Positions 8,805 through 17,811 are shown, counted from the first letter of the stretch. The stretch is DNA of 64,000 nucleotides from Streptomyces sp. TLI_171 (GCF_003610255.1 NZ_RAPS01000001.1:6785001-6849000), one strand, 5' to 3'. The notes: generated from the letters alone by a model not told the origin. Program-made: numbers and translations.

Positions 8805-9937
8805 GGGTGTCCCGAGGATCGGTCGAGGGTGTCGGGGGCCCCGGCGGTGCGGAGCGGCAGGGCCGGGGAGTCGGGGCCGGCGGCGGTGCGGCGCGCGAGG
8901 GCGGGGGAGTCGATGCCGTCCGCGGTGACCAGGGTGGCGGCCCAGTCGCGCTCGTCGGCGGCGAGCAGTGCGGCGACCGTGCGGGCGTCCGGGAGCGCGG
9001 CGTGGTCGGTGTGCGCGGTGAGCGCACCGGCTGCGGCGAGGTGGCCCAGGCGCAGCCGGGAGCGCTGGTCGAGGCCGCGCAGGGTCCCGGCGAGGTAGCC
9101 GGCCGCGAAGGCGTCGCCCGCGCCGGTGGGCTCCACCACCTCGACCCGCAGGGCCGGCTCGGTGACCGAACCGCCGCGGCGGTCGAGCGCGGTGACGAGG
9201 TGTCCGGAGTCCTTGACCACCACCGTGGCCGGAGCGGGAAAGCGCTTTCGGATCGCCTGCGGGTCGCCGGTGCCGAACGCGTCCTCGGCCTCGTCGGCGC
9301 CCAGCAGCAGCACGTCGGCGGCGTCCAGCAGCGGGGGCAGCACGGACGGGTCGCGCCGTCGCCACAGCGCGGGACGCCAGTTGAGGTCGAAGGAGACCAG
9401 CCGGCCCGGGCGGCGGGCGGCCAGCAGGGCGCGGACCAGCGCCAGGCAGTCGTCGGACAGGGCGGGTGTGATGCCGGTCAGGTGCAGCAGCGGGGCGCGC
9501 TCCAGCAGCGCGGCCGCGGCGGGGTCGGCGAGCAGTGCGGGGGAGAGCGCGGAGGCGGCGGAGCCGGACCGGTAGTAGTGCAGGCGGGAGCGGCCGGCGC
9601 CGAGGTCGTGCGGCAGCGCGGAGCCGCCGGTCTCCTTCAGGTAGACGCCGGTCGGGCGGTCCGGGTCCACGGCGACCGCCGACACGTCGACGCCCGCGGC
9701 GGCCAGGTCCCCGGTCAGCCGGCGGCCGAACCCGTCCGCGCCGACCCGGCTGATCCACGCCGCCGGTACGCCGAGCCCGGCGAGCGCCGCCGCGACGTTG
9801 GACTCGGCGCCGCCCACCGAGGGGCGGAACACGCCGACGGCCTCGAACGGCCCGGGCCGGTCCGGCAGCAGCGCCGCCATCGACTCGCCCAGGCACACCG
9901 CCCGGGCGGCGGCCGCCCCGCCGTCCTGATCCGCCAT
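8801..9937 (-). CDS. PfkB-family sugar kinase, probable 2-keto-3-deoxygluconate kinase
   Basis: This ribokinase/PfkB-fold kinase has GGAESNVAAALAGLG near the N-terminus and the ATP/anion-hole motif PTGAGDAFAAGYLAG near the C-terminus. The KDG-kinase-like segment LVSFDLNWRPALW lies in the middle. In this context it should phosphorylate KDG to KDPG, the substrate of the aldolase at 13,226-13,855. The start is taken as the ATG at 9935-9937. The C-terminal ~55 residues are Ala/Pro/Asp-rich and longer than in typical kinases. It is the first gene of the minus arm. Confidence 0.82.
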   Translation of the reverse strand: MADQDGGAAAARAVCLGESMAALLPDRPGPFEAVGVFRPSVGGAESNVAAALAGLGVPAAWISRVGADGFGRRLTGDLAAAGVDVSAVAVDPDRPTGVYLKETGGSALPHDLGAGRSRLHYYRSGSAASALSPALLADPAAAALLERAPLLHLTGITPALSDDCLALVRALLAARRPGRLVSFDLNWRPALWRRRDPSVLPPLLDAADVLLLGADEAEDAFGTGDPQAIRKRFPAPATVVVKDSGHLVTALDRRGGSVTEPALRVEVVEPTGAGDAFAAGYLAGTLRGLDQRSRLRLGHLAAAGALTAHTDHAALPDARTVAALLAADERDWAATLVTADGIDSPALARRTAAGPDSPALPLRTAGAPDTLDRSSGHP

Positions 9938-10109
9938 CAAAACCGCTCCCTCGCCCTCGGGCTCGTGCCCCCGCCCCCGCCGCGACGGCCCGCGCGGCCG
10001 GGTCTCGGCGGTGAGTCCCGGTGCTGCGTGCCTGGTGGGGGCGGTGGACGGGCCGCGTCGCGGTCCGTTGACCGCCGTCCGGCGTGAATGCTAGAACCGT
10101 AACACCAAC

Positions 10110-10139
10110 ATGCGCAATACAGGTTGCGTATGTTGCAAC
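10110..10139. promoter_or_regulatory. Palindromic operator between the two arms of the sugar-acid island
   Basis: ATGCGCAA (10,110-10,117) faces TTGCGTAT (10,124-10,131) with one mismatch. An overlapping perfect pair GTTGC (10,123-10,127) and GCAAC (10,135-10,139) follows. This is the only obvious AT-containing dyad in the 245-bp divergent region and is a plausible IclR-family site controlling both directions. Confidence 0.5.
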
Positions 10140-10182
10140 TTCCCAGCTCGCGGGTGGGCAGGGGGCGAACGGAGGCACGGCG

Positions 10183-11550
10183 ATGGACGGCACGGCAGGT
10201 CGAGACGGAGCGAACCAGCAGCACGACGGGCCGCCGCAGGGCGCCCGGCCGCAGTGGTTCGCGGACCCGGCGCAGGGCCCCGGCATCGACACCGCCGCCG
10301 TCGCCGCCCTCGCCGAGGAACGGCTCGACTTCCGGTTCAAGGCGATCCCCGCCGAGGCCCACGGCCGCACCGTCCGCGACTGGCTCGCCGACGGCCCCAC
10401 CCTGGACGGCCTCGGCACCCCGCTGCTCACCCTCGACGCCGCCGCCCTCGACCACAACCTGCGCACCATGGCCGCCTGGTGCGAGCAGGCGGGCGTGCTG
10501 CTCGCCCCGCACGGCAAGACCACCATGGCCCCCGCCCTCTGGCAGGCCCAACTCGCCGCCGGCGCCCACGCCATCACGCTCGCCAACCTGCCGCAGCTGC
10601 GCGTCGCCCGCGCCTTCGGCGTCCGGCGCCTGCTGCTCGCCAACACCCTGCTCGACCCCGCCGGCCTGGCCTGGCTGTCCGCCGAACTCGACCGCGACCC
10701 CGGGTTCGCCTTCACCTCCTGGGTCGACTCCGCCGACAGCGTCCGGCAGATGGACGCCGCGCTGCGCGCCGCCGGGGCGCAGCGCCCCGTCGAGGTGCTG
10801 GTCGAACTCGGCGGTCCCGGCGGCCGCACCGGCGCCCGCGGCGTCCCCGCCGCGCTGGAGGTCGCCGCCGCCGTCCACGCCGCCCCCACCCTGCGGCTGG
10901 CCGGCGTCGGCGGCTACGAGGGCGCCCTCGCCCACGACGCGGGCGACGCCGCCCTCGCCACCGTCCGCGGCTACCTCGCCGACCTCGCCGACCTGCACCG
11001 CCGCCTCGCCGCCGACCACCCCACCGCCACCCCGGTGGTCACCGCCGGCGGCAGCGCCTACTTCGACACCGTCGCCGAGGAGTTGGCCCCGCTCGCCGAG
11101 CAGGTCCCCGGCACCCGCGTCATCGTCCGGGCCGGCGCCTACCTCGCCCACGACGACGGCTTCTACCGCGGCATCTCCCCGCTGGCCCGCGCCGCCGCCG
11201 CCACCCCGCTGCGCTCCGCCATGCACGGCTGGGCCCGGGTCGTCTCCCACCCCGAACCCCAACTCTCGCTGCTGGACGCCGGAAAGCGCGACCTGCCGTT
11301 CGACGAGGGCCTGCCCGAGCCGCAACTCGTCCGCGGCGGGGGCCCGTTGAACGGCGCCGCGGTGACCGCCCTGAACGACCAGCACGCCTTCCTGCGGGAG
11401 GCCGGCGCCGCCGCCCCCGTCGGCGCCGTGCTGCGCCTCGGCCTGTCCCACCCCTGCACCGCCTTCGACAAGTGGAGCCTGATCCCGGTCCTCGACCACG
11501 CCGACGCCGAACACCCGCGCGTCGTCGACCTGGTGCGGACGTACTTCTGA
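10183..11550 (+). CDS. PLP fold-type III dehydratase/deaminase (D-serine dehydratase / D-glucosaminate dehydratase-like)
   Basis: The product belongs to the alanine-racemase-fold D-threonine aldolase/D-serine dehydratase group. The PLP lysine is visible in LLAPHGKTTMAP (K112). A metal-site HxC near the C-terminus is in LGLSHPCTAFDKW, as in zinc-dependent D-serine dehydratases. The ATG at 10,183 follows a GGAGG (10,171-10,175). The 455-residue length fits the longer dehydratase branch. It is followed by a D-acylase (1-nt overlap) and a KDPG aldolase, and diverges from a KDG-type kinase. A D-glucosaminate dehydratase making KDG plus ammonia therefore fits best; a general D-amino-acid deaminase remains possible. 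Confidence 0.8.
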   Translation: MDGTAGRDGANQQHDGPPQGARPQWFADPAQGPGIDTAAVAALAEERLDFRFKAIPAEAHGRTVRDWLADGPTLDGLGTPLLTLDAAALDHNLRTMAAWCEQAGVLLAPHGKTTMAPALWQAQLAAGAHAITLANLPQLRVARAFGVRRLLLANTLLDPAGLAWLSAELDRDPGFAFTSWVDSADSVRQMDAALRAAGAQRPVEVLVELGGPGGRTGARGVPAALEVAAAVHAAPTLRLAGVGGYEGALAHDAGDAALATVRGYLADLADLHRRLAADHPTATPVVTAGGSAYFDTVAEELAPLAEQVPGTRVIVRAGAYLAHDDGFYRGISPLARAAAATPLRSAMHGWARVVSHPEPQLSLLDAGKRDLPFDEGLPEPQLVRGGGPLNGAAVTALNDQHAFLREAGAAAPVGAVLRLGLSHPCTAFDKWSLIPVLDHADAEHPRVVDLVRTYF

Positions 11551-13157
11551 TGGCCGACCTGCTGCTGCGCGCCGCCACCGTCGTCGACGGCACCGGAGCG
11601 GACCGCTACCGCGCCGACGTCACCGTCACCGACGGCCGGATCGTCGACATCGGCCGCCATCTGACGGGCCGTCACGTCATTGATGCCGACGGCCTGGTGC
11701 TCGCCCCCGGTTTCATCGACATGCACGCCCACTCGGACCTTCGCCTGCTCGTCGAGCCCGAGCACCCGTCCCGGATCACCCAGGGCGTCACCCTGGAGGT
11801 CCTCGGCCAGGACGGCCTGTCCTACGCCCCCGTCGACGACACCACGCTCGGCGCGCTGCGCCGCCAACTCGCCGGCTGGAACGGCGACCCCGAGGGCTTC
11901 GACTGGGACTGGCGCACCGTCGGCGAGTACCTCGACCGGCTGGACCGGGGCAGCGGCGTCAACGCCTGCTACCTCGTCCCGCACGGCTCGGTCCGGATGC
12001 TCGCCATGGGCTGGGACGACCGCCGCCCCACCCCCGCCGAGCTCGACCTGATGCGGGCCCTGGTGGACCGATCGCTGGCCGAGGGCGCGGTCGGCCTGTC
12101 CACCGGCCTGACGTACACGCCCGGCATGTACGCCGACACCGCCGAACTGATCGCCCTGTGCGAGCTGGTCGCGGCCCGCGGCGGATTCCACGCCCCGCAC
12201 CAACGCTCCTACGGCGCGGGCGCGTTGGAAGGCTACGCGGAGATGGTGGAGATCTCCCGGCGCTCCGGCTGCCCGCTGCACCTCACCCACGCCACGATGA
12301 ACTTCGGCGTCAACGAAGGCCGCGCCGGACAGTTCCTGGCCCTGGTCGACGCCGCCCTCGCCGACGGGCTCGACATCACCCTCGACAGCTACCCCTACCT
12401 GCCCGGCTCCACCACCCTGGCCGCCCTGCTGCCCAGCTGGTCCACCGAGGGCGGCCCCGAGGCGACCCTCACCCGGCTCGCCGACCCCGCGGCCCGGGAA
12501 CGGATCCGCGCCGACGTCGAGGAGCACGGCAGCGACGGCTGCCACGGCGTGGTCACCGACTGGGACACCATCCAGATCTCCGGCGTCCGCCACCCCGACC
12601 TCGCCCCCGCGGTCGGCCGCAGGATCTCCGAACTCGCCGCCGAACAGGGACGAACCGGCACCGAGGTGTTCTTCGACCTGCTGCGCGCCGACCGGTTGGG
12701 CACCACCATCCTGCAGCACGTCGGCCACGAGGAGAACGTCCGCGCCATCATGCGGCACCCCGCGCACACCGCCGGCAGCGACGGCCTGCTGGTCGGCGCC
12801 CGCCCGCACCCCCGCGCCTGGGGCACCTTCCCGCGCTACCTCGGCCACTACGGACGCGAGTTGGGCGTCCTGTCGCTGGAACAGGCGGTCGCCCGGATGA
12901 CCGGCCGACCCGCCCGCCGCCTCGGCCTCGACCGGCGCGGCCTGGTCCGCCCCGGCCACCACGCCGACCTGGTGCTGTTCGACCCGGCCGCCGTCCGCGA
13001 CACCGCCACGTTCGAGCAGCCCCGGCTGCCCGCCGAAGGCATCGCGCACGTCCTGGTCAACGGCGTCGCCGCGCTGGTCGACGGCCGACCCACCGGCGAG
13101 CTCGGCGGGCGGGCACTGCGTCGCGACGCCGACCGCCAGGTGCGGGCCCGCGGCTGA
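11550..13157 (+). CDS. N-acyl-D-amino-acid deacylase (amidohydrolase superfamily)
   Basis: This 535-residue TIM-barrel metal-dependent amidohydrolase has the HxH metal motif in PGFIDMHAHSDLRLL. The D-aminoacylase-type segments GAVGLSTGLTYTPGMYA and PLHLTHATMNFG follow, with a later metal-site region TAGSDGLLVGARPHP. Its ATG overlaps the upstream stop (TGATG). In context it would remove the N-acyl group from an acyl D-amino (sugar) acid to feed the preceding dehydratase. N-acetyl-D-glucosaminate is the substrate suggested by the downstream KDG/KDPG enzymes. Confidence 0.87.
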   Translation: MADLLLRAATVVDGTGADRYRADVTVTDGRIVDIGRHLTGRHVIDADGLVLAPGFIDMHAHSDLRLLVEPEHPSRITQGVTLEVLGQDGLSYAPVDDTTLGALRRQLAGWNGDPEGFDWDWRTVGEYLDRLDRGSGVNACYLVPHGSVRMLAMGWDDRRPTPAELDLMRALVDRSLAEGAVGLSTGLTYTPGMYADTAELIALCELVAARGGFHAPHQRSYGAGALEGYAEMVEISRRSGCPLHLTHATMNFGVNEGRAGQFLALVDAALADGLDITLDSYPYLPGSTTLAALLPSWSTEGGPEATLTRLADPAARERIRADVEEHGSDGCHGVVTDWDTIQISGVRHPDLAPAVGRRISELAAEQGRTGTEVFFDLLRADRLGTTILQHVGHEENVRAIMRHPAHTAGSDGLLVGARPHPRAWGTFPRYLGHYGRELGVLSLEQAVARMTGRPARRLGLDRRGLVRPGHHADLVLFDPAAVRDTATFEQPRLPAEGIAHVLVNGVAALVDGRPTGELGGRALRRDADRQVRARG

Positions 13158-13225
13158 CCACGAACGCCACCGGGCAGCGCCGCCCGGCCGAAACAACCCG
13201 AGCACGTCGAACAGGAGTGGGCAGG

Positions 13226-13855
13226 ATGAGCACGGAAACGACGGACCTGCGGGCGGCGCTGGCCGCACAGCCGGTGATCGCGGTGGTACGGGCACCCGTG
13301 ATCCCCGACCCGGTCGCGCTCTGCGAGGCCCTCGCCGCGGGCGGCATCGCCTGGACCGAACTCACCTTCACCACACCGGACGTGACCCGCCACCTGGCGC
13401 GCGCAGCGCAGGCCGGCTGCCGGATCGGCGTCGGCACCGTCCGCACCGCCGACCAGGCCCGCGCGGGCATCGAAGCCGGCGCCGGCTTCCTGGTCACCCC
13501 CGGGCTGCGCCCCGCCGTCGCGGAGACCGCCCGCGCGGCCGGAGTCCCGGTGGTGATGGGCGCGTTGACGCCCAGCGAGGTCGCCGACGCGGTCGACCTG
13601 GGCGCCGCCGCGGTGAAGATCTTCCCCGCGAAGGCCTTCGGCCCCGGCTACTTCAAGGATCTTCGTGGCCCCTACCCGGACGTCCCGCTGGTGGCCTCCG
13701 GCGGCGTCAACGCGGGCAATGCCAAGGACTTCCTCGACCACGGCGCGCTCGCCGTCTGCGCCGGCACCGACGTCGTCCCGCCGCAGGCCGTCGCCGACGG
13801 CGACTGGGCCGACATCACCCGCCGCGCCGAGCAGTTCGTCGCCTCGCTGGGATGA
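13226..13855 (+). CDS. eda: KHG/KDPG aldolase (bifunctional 2-dehydro-3-deoxyphosphogluconate aldolase)
   Basis: This class I aldolase splits KDPG into pyruvate and glyceraldehyde 3-phosphate. The 209-residue length matches the family. The catalytic glutamate is in WTELTFTTP, the Schiff-base lysine is in AAVKIFPAKAFGPGYF, and the phosphate loop is VASGGVNAGNAKDF. AGGAG at 13,212-13,216 precedes the ATG. It ends the plus arm, and a strong hairpin follows directly. Confidence 0.93.
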   Translation: MSTETTDLRAALAAQPVIAVVRAPVIPDPVALCEALAAGGIAWTELTFTTPDVTRHLARAAQAGCRIGVGTVRTADQARAGIEAGAGFLVTPGLRPAVAETARAAGVPVVMGALTPSEVADAVDLGAAAVKIFPAKAFGPGYFKDLRGPYPDVPLVASGGVNAGNAKDFLDHGALAVCAGTDVVPPQAVADGDWADITRRAEQFVASLG

Positions 13856-13857
13856 CA

Positions 13858-13887
13858 CCGGGCCGGGCCGAACCCGGCCCGGCCCGG
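13858..13887. terminator. Bidirectional hairpin terminator between eda and cobM
   Basis: CCGGGCCGGGCC (13,858-13,869) pairs perfectly with GGCCCGGCCCGG (13,876-13,887) across GAACCC. It fills the 36-bp gap between two convergent genes. Confidence 0.8.
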
Positions 13888-13891
13888 CGGG

Positions 13892-14632
13892 TCAGCGGCT
13901 GCGGGTGGTCGAGTACAGGTGGCTGTCGCGGAACTCGGTCGCGGCCAGGGTGCGGCCGACGATGATCACCGCGGTGCGCAGCACCCCCGCCGCGTTCACC
14001 TGGACGGCGATGTCGCCGAGCGTGCCGCGCAGCACCAGCTCGTCCGGGCGGCTGGCCATCGCCACCACCGCGGCCGGGCAGTCCGGGCCGTAGTGCGGCA
14101 GCAGCTCCTCCACCACGCTGTCCACGTACCGGGCCGCCAGGTGCAGCACCAGCAGCGCACCGCTCTTCCCGAGGACCGCCAGCTCCTCGCCGGGCGGCAT
14201 CGGGGTCGCCTGCCGGGCCACCCGGGTCAGGATCACCGTCTGGCCGACGGTGGGCACCGTCAACTCCCGCTTCAGCGCCGCCGCGGCGGCGGCGAACGCC
14301 GGAACGCCCGGAACCACCTCGTACGGGATCTCCGCGGCGTCCAGGCGGCGCATCTGCTCCGCCATCGCGGAGAACACCGACGGGTCGCCCGAGTGCAGCC
14401 GCGCCACGTCCTGGCCCGCCCGGTGCGCGCTGACGATCTCGGCCAGGATCTGGTCCAGGTCCAGGTTCGCGGTGTCCACCAGGCGCGCGTCCGGCGGGCA
14501 GTCCGCCAGCAGCTCCGGCGGCACCAGGCTGCCCGCGTACAGGCACACCCCGCAGCGCGCCAGGGTGCGCTGGCCGCGCACCGTGATCAGATCTGCGGCG
14601 CCCGGACCGGCACCGATGAAATAGACCGTCAC
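13892..14632 (-). CDS. cobM: Precorrin-4 C11-methyltransferase CobM
   Basis: CobM is a SAM-dependent tetrapyrrole methylase that methylates C-11 of precorrin-4. The 246-residue product starts with GTG (VTVYFIGAGPGAADLITVRG). It contains GVCLYAGSLVPPELL, LHSGDPSVFSAMAEQ and YEVVPGVPAFAAAAA, all diagnostic of CobM/CbiF. The start overlaps the cobL stop (GTGA, 14,629-14,632), so cobL-cobM is one unit. It is separated from the rest of the cob genes by the sugar-acid island. Confidence 0.95.
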   Translation of the reverse strand: MTVYFIGAGPGAADLITVRGQRTLARCGVCLYAGSLVPPELLADCPPDARLVDTANLDLDQILAEIVSAHRAGQDVARLHSGDPSVFSAMAEQMRRLDAAEIPYEVVPGVPAFAAAAAALKRELTVPTVGQTVILTRVARQATPMPPGEELAVLGKSGALLVLHLAARYVDSVVEELLPHYGPDCPAAVVAMASRPDELVLRGTLGDIAVQVNAAGVLRTAVIIVGRTLAATEFRDSHLYSTTRSR

Positions 14633-15894
14633 TTCGCTCCTCCGACAGGGACTTCCACGCTCTCCGCGGCACCGGACCCGCCGGCGCCCTTCAGCACGCT
14701 CCACTGGGTCACCGGCATCGCCTGCCGCCACCCCGTGAACCCGCCCACCGGCACCGCGTGCGCGACGGACAGCTTCACCAACTCGCCGCCGTGCCGCCGG
14801 TACCACTGCGTCAACAGGGCCTCCGACTCCAGCGTCACCGTGTTCGCCACCAGCCGGCCGCCCGGCGCCAGCGCCGCCCAGCACGCCTCCAGCACGCCCG
14901 GCACCGTCAACCCGCCGCCGACGAACACCGCGTCCGGGCGCTCCAGCCCGGCCAGCGCGTCCGGCGCCGCACCCTGCACCACTCGCAGCCGCGGCACCCC
15001 CAGGGCGGCCGCGTTGCGGACGATCCGCTCCACCCGCACCGGGTCGCGCTCCACGCTGACCGCGCGGCAACTGCGGTGCGCCCGCAGCCACTCGATGCCG
15101 ATCGAGCCCGAACCGCCACCCACGTCCCACAGCAGCTCGCCCGGCCCCGGGCCGAGCGCCGCCAGGGTCGCCGCCCGAATGTGACGCTTGGTCAACTGGC
15201 CGTCGGACTCGAAGAGTTCGTCCCGCAGGCCGGGCACCAGCTGCTGCCGCGGCGCGTCCGGACCGGCCTCGCACTCCACCGCCACCACGTTCAGCGGATC
15301 GCCCGCCGCCAACGACCAGCCGTCCGCCACGCCCTCGCGCACCGCCTCCGCCGGGCCACCCAGCTGCTCCAACACCCGTACCCGGCTCGGCCCGTAGCCG
15401 CGCCCCACCAACAGCCGCGCCACCAGCGCGGGCGTCGACGCGTCCGCGCTCAGCACCAGCACCCGGCGGCCCGGGTACAGCGCCGCGTGCAACGCCTCCG
15501 GAGCCCGGCCCACCAGCGTCACCACCTCGGTCTCCTCCACCGGCCAGCCGAGGCGGGCACATGCCAGCGACACCGAGGACGGGTGCGGCAGCACCCGCAG
15601 CGAGTCCGCCGGCACGCCGCACTCCCGCAGCGTCCGGCCGATCCCGTAGAACATCGGATCGCCACTGGCCAGCACGGCCAGCCGACTACCCGCGAACCGC
15701 TCCAGCAACCCCGGCACCGCCGGTCGCAACGGCGAGGGCCACACCACCCGCTGCGCCGTCACCTCCGGCGGCAGCAGCGCCAACTGACGCGCCCCGCCGA
15801 GCACCGCCTCCGCCGCGCCCAGCGCCTCCCGCGCCGCGCCCGACAGGCCCGGCCAGCCGTCCGCCCCCACCCCGACCACGGCGATCGCTGACAT
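14629..15894 (-). CDS. cobL: Precorrin-6Y C5,15-methyltransferase (decarboxylating) CobL (CbiE-CbiT fusion)
   Basis: The N-terminal half is a CbiE-type methylase (MSAIAVVGVGADGWPGLS, LASGDPMFYGIGRTL). The C-terminal half is a CbiT-type methyltransferase (LLWDVGGGSGSIGIEWLR, the SAM glycine loop). Together they methylate C-5 and C-15 and decarboxylate the C-12 acetate. Length is 421 residues, normal for the fusion. No riboswitch is visible in the 177-bp upstream stretch (15,895-16,071), in which I see nothing else. Confidence 0.95.
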   Translation of the reverse strand: MSAIAVVGVGADGWPGLSGAAREALGAAEAVLGGARQLALLPPEVTAQRVVWPSPLRPAVPGLLERFAGSRLAVLASGDPMFYGIGRTLRECGVPADSLRVLPHPSSVSLACARLGWPVEETEVVTLVGRAPEALHAALYPGRRVLVLSADASTPALVARLLVGRGYGPSRVRVLEQLGGPAEAVREGVADGWSLAAGDPLNVVAVECEAGPDAPRQQLVPGLRDELFESDGQLTKRHIRAATLAALGPGPGELLWDVGGGSGSIGIEWLRAHRSCRAVSVERDPVRVERIVRNAAALGVPRLRVVQGAAPDALAGLERPDAVFVGGGLTVPGVLEACWAALAPGGRLVANTVTLESEALLTQWYRRHGGELVKLSVAHAVPVGGFTGWRQAMPVTQWSVLKGAGGSGAAESVEVPVGGAK

Positions 15895-16071
15895 GCGGAC
15901 ACTCCGGACGACTCGGGGACGGGGCAGCCGCAGCCTACCCGCAGCGGACCGTCGTACCCCCCACGAGCTGCGGAGATCCGCCGTGCGACATTGGCCACAC
16001 CGGGACGGTGGCGGCGACCGGCCGGCACGGCGGCGCGGACGGGCGCATCCGCGGCGGCCCGGACCGCGAGG

Positions 16072-16518
16072 TCAGTCGAGGCCCTCGGCGGCGCGCCGCA
16101 GCGCGTCCGTGGCGCGGGACAGCAGGGCGCGGAGCAGCTCGGCCTCGGCGGGCGTGAACTCGGCGCGCAGCGCCTGTTCGACGGCGGTGGCCCGGCCGTC
16201 CGCGAGGTCGAGGGCGGCCCGGCCGCGGTCGGTCAGGCGGGTCTCCAGCACGTTGCGGTGCCAGCGGTGCGGGGCCCGTTCGACCAGGCCGCGCTCGGTG
16301 AGCAGCTTGAGCAGCACCGCCATCGCCTGCGGGGTGACCTGGCAGGACCGGGCCAGCGCGGCGCCGCTGATGCCCGCGTTCTCGGCGAGCACGTACAGGG
16401 CCGCGTACTGCGGCACGGTCAGTCCGGCGGGCTCGACCGCTGCGCGCTTGGCGGCCAGCAGTTCCTGGTCGGCGCGGTGCAGGTCGACGCCGAGGCGGTC
16501 GCTGGCGGGCATTCCCAT
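16072..16518 (-). CDS. MarR-family transcriptional regulator
   Basis: This 148-residue winged-helix protein carries the MarR recognition segment ISGAALARSCQVTPQAMAVL and the wing ERGLVERAPHRWHRNVLETR. It is divergent from the hydrolase gene at 16,663, and a perfect palindrome overlapping that gene's promoter (16,565-16,580) is the obvious binding site. It probably represses the hydrolase and itself until an unknown ligand binds. Confidence 0.9.
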   Translation of the reverse strand: MGMPASDRLGVDLHRADQELLAAKRAAVEPAGLTVPQYAALYVLAENAGISGAALARSCQVTPQAMAVLLKLLTERGLVERAPHRWHRNVLETRLTDRGRAALDLADGRATAVEQALRAEFTPAEAELLRALLSRATDALRRAAEGLD

Positions 16519-16556
16519 GCCGCGATGCTACAAGTCGCTGCCGGGCATCAACAGCG

Positions 16557-16585
16557 TTGACAGTCATCAATGTATTGATGATGAT
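16557..16585 (+). promoter_or_regulatory. Hydrolase promoter overlapped by a MarR-type palindrome
   Basis: A consensus -35 TTGACA (16,557-16,562) is followed at 17 bp by GATGAT (16,580-16,585). CATCAAT-GT-ATTGATG (16,565-16,580), a perfect inverted repeat, fills the spacer, a classic repressor position. Confidence 0.65.
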
Positions 16586-16662
16586 CGGTGTGCTGGTGCG
16601 GTGGTTCGCGCAGCGGCTGTTCGCCCCCGTCGATTTGTCGATCCATCAACCGAAGGGCTGCC

Positions 16663-17811
16663 ATGGCCGACCTCTCGTTCCTCGCCGCCCCCGGCCTCGC
16701 GGCCGGGTTCGCCGCCGAGACCCGCCCGCGCGCCCACGCCGCCGGGGTCGACGTGTACGAGTACGACCGGGTCACCGCCGCGCTCGACACCCTGCTGCAG
16801 TGGCCCGAGGCCTGCCGCGCGGCAGCGCTGCGGCACCGGGCCGCCGCCGAACACGCCGCCGCACGCGGTCGCGCCCGCACCGCCGGGGCGGCGCACCGGC
16901 TGGCCGCCCGCTGGTTCCACCTGGCCGGCCTGGTGCCCGACCCGGACCGCGACCGGGCGGCCGCCGTCGCCGCCGAGGCGGACCGGTCGATGGGGGAGTC
17001 GCTGGCCCTGCTCGAACCCGCGGCACGACGGCTGTCCGGGCCCGGGTTCGCGGGCTGGCTGCGCCTGCCCGGGACCGGCGAACCGGCAGCGGGCGCGGCG
17101 GCGGGACCGGCAGCGGAGGAGGGCACGGGGAAGCGTTTTCCCGTTGTCCTGGTGATCCCCGGCATGGACTCCGGGAAGGAGGAGTTCCACGCCGTGGCCG
17201 ACGCCCTGCTGGCCCGCGGTGTCGCCGTGGCGGCGATCGACGGGCCCGGCCAGGGGGTGCTGGCCGGTACGAGCGTGCTCGGGGCGGACCACCGGCTCGC
17301 CGTCGGCCGGGCCCTGGACGTCCTGGCCGCCGACCCCTTTCGCGGCCTGGCCCTGGATCCGGACCGGATTGCGGTGATCGGCCTGAGCCTGGGCGGGTAC
17401 CTCGCCGCCTCGGCCGCCGCCCACGACCCGCGGATCCGGGCGGCGGCGCTGGTCAGCGGCCCCTGCCGGCTGGATGGGGACGCCCTGGTCCCGTTCGTCA
17501 CCGCGACCCTCGCCCAGCGCTGCGGCGGCCCCGCCGCCGCCCGCGCCTTCGCCGACACCCTCGACCTGGCCGCGCTCGCACCCCGCCTCCCCGAGGCCCT
17601 GCTGCTGGTCGAGGGCGGACAGGACCGCATCCCGGGTGTCACCCCCGCCGCCGCCCTGACCGCGGACCTCCCGCACGCCGAGCTGCTGCACGTCCCCCAC
17701 GGCAACCACCTGCTCGGCAACGCCCTGCCCGACTGGCTCCCGGCCACGGCCGACTGGCTGGCCGCCGCCGTGTCGGTGAACGCCTCGGTGGGTGGGTCCC
17801 CGGCCGGCTGA
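16663..17811 (+). CDS. Alpha/beta hydrolase (FrsA/DUF1100-like esterase)
   Basis: The 382-residue protein has a helical N-terminal cap region (~residues 1-130) followed by an alpha/beta-hydrolase core. VVLVIPGMDSGKEEF is the oxyanion segment, VIGLSLGGYLAA is the nucleophile elbow (Ser), VEGGQDRIPG is the acid region and PHGNHLLGN holds the histidine. This layout resembles FrsA-like and 2,6-dihydroxypseudooxynicotine-hydrolase-like enzymes. Substrate is unknown. Regulation by the divergent MarR protein is likely. The ATG at 16,663 was chosen because upstream in-frame sequence has low coding quality. Confidence 0.8.
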   Translation: MADLSFLAAPGLAAGFAAETRPRAHAAGVDVYEYDRVTAALDTLLQWPEACRAAALRHRAAAEHAAARGRARTAGAAHRLAARWFHLAGLVPDPDRDRAAAVAAEADRSMGESLALLEPAARRLSGPGFAGWLRLPGTGEPAAGAAAGPAAEEGTGKRFPVVLVIPGMDSGKEEFHAVADALLARGVAVAAIDGPGQGVLAGTSVLGADHRLAVGRALDVLAADPFRGLALDPDRIAVIGLSLGGYLAASAAAHDPRIRAAALVSGPCRLDGDALVPFVTATLAQRCGGPAAARAFADTLDLAALAPRLPEALLLVEGGQDRIPGVTPAAALTADLPHAELLHVPHGNHLLGNALPDWLPATADWLAAAVSVNASVGGSPAG

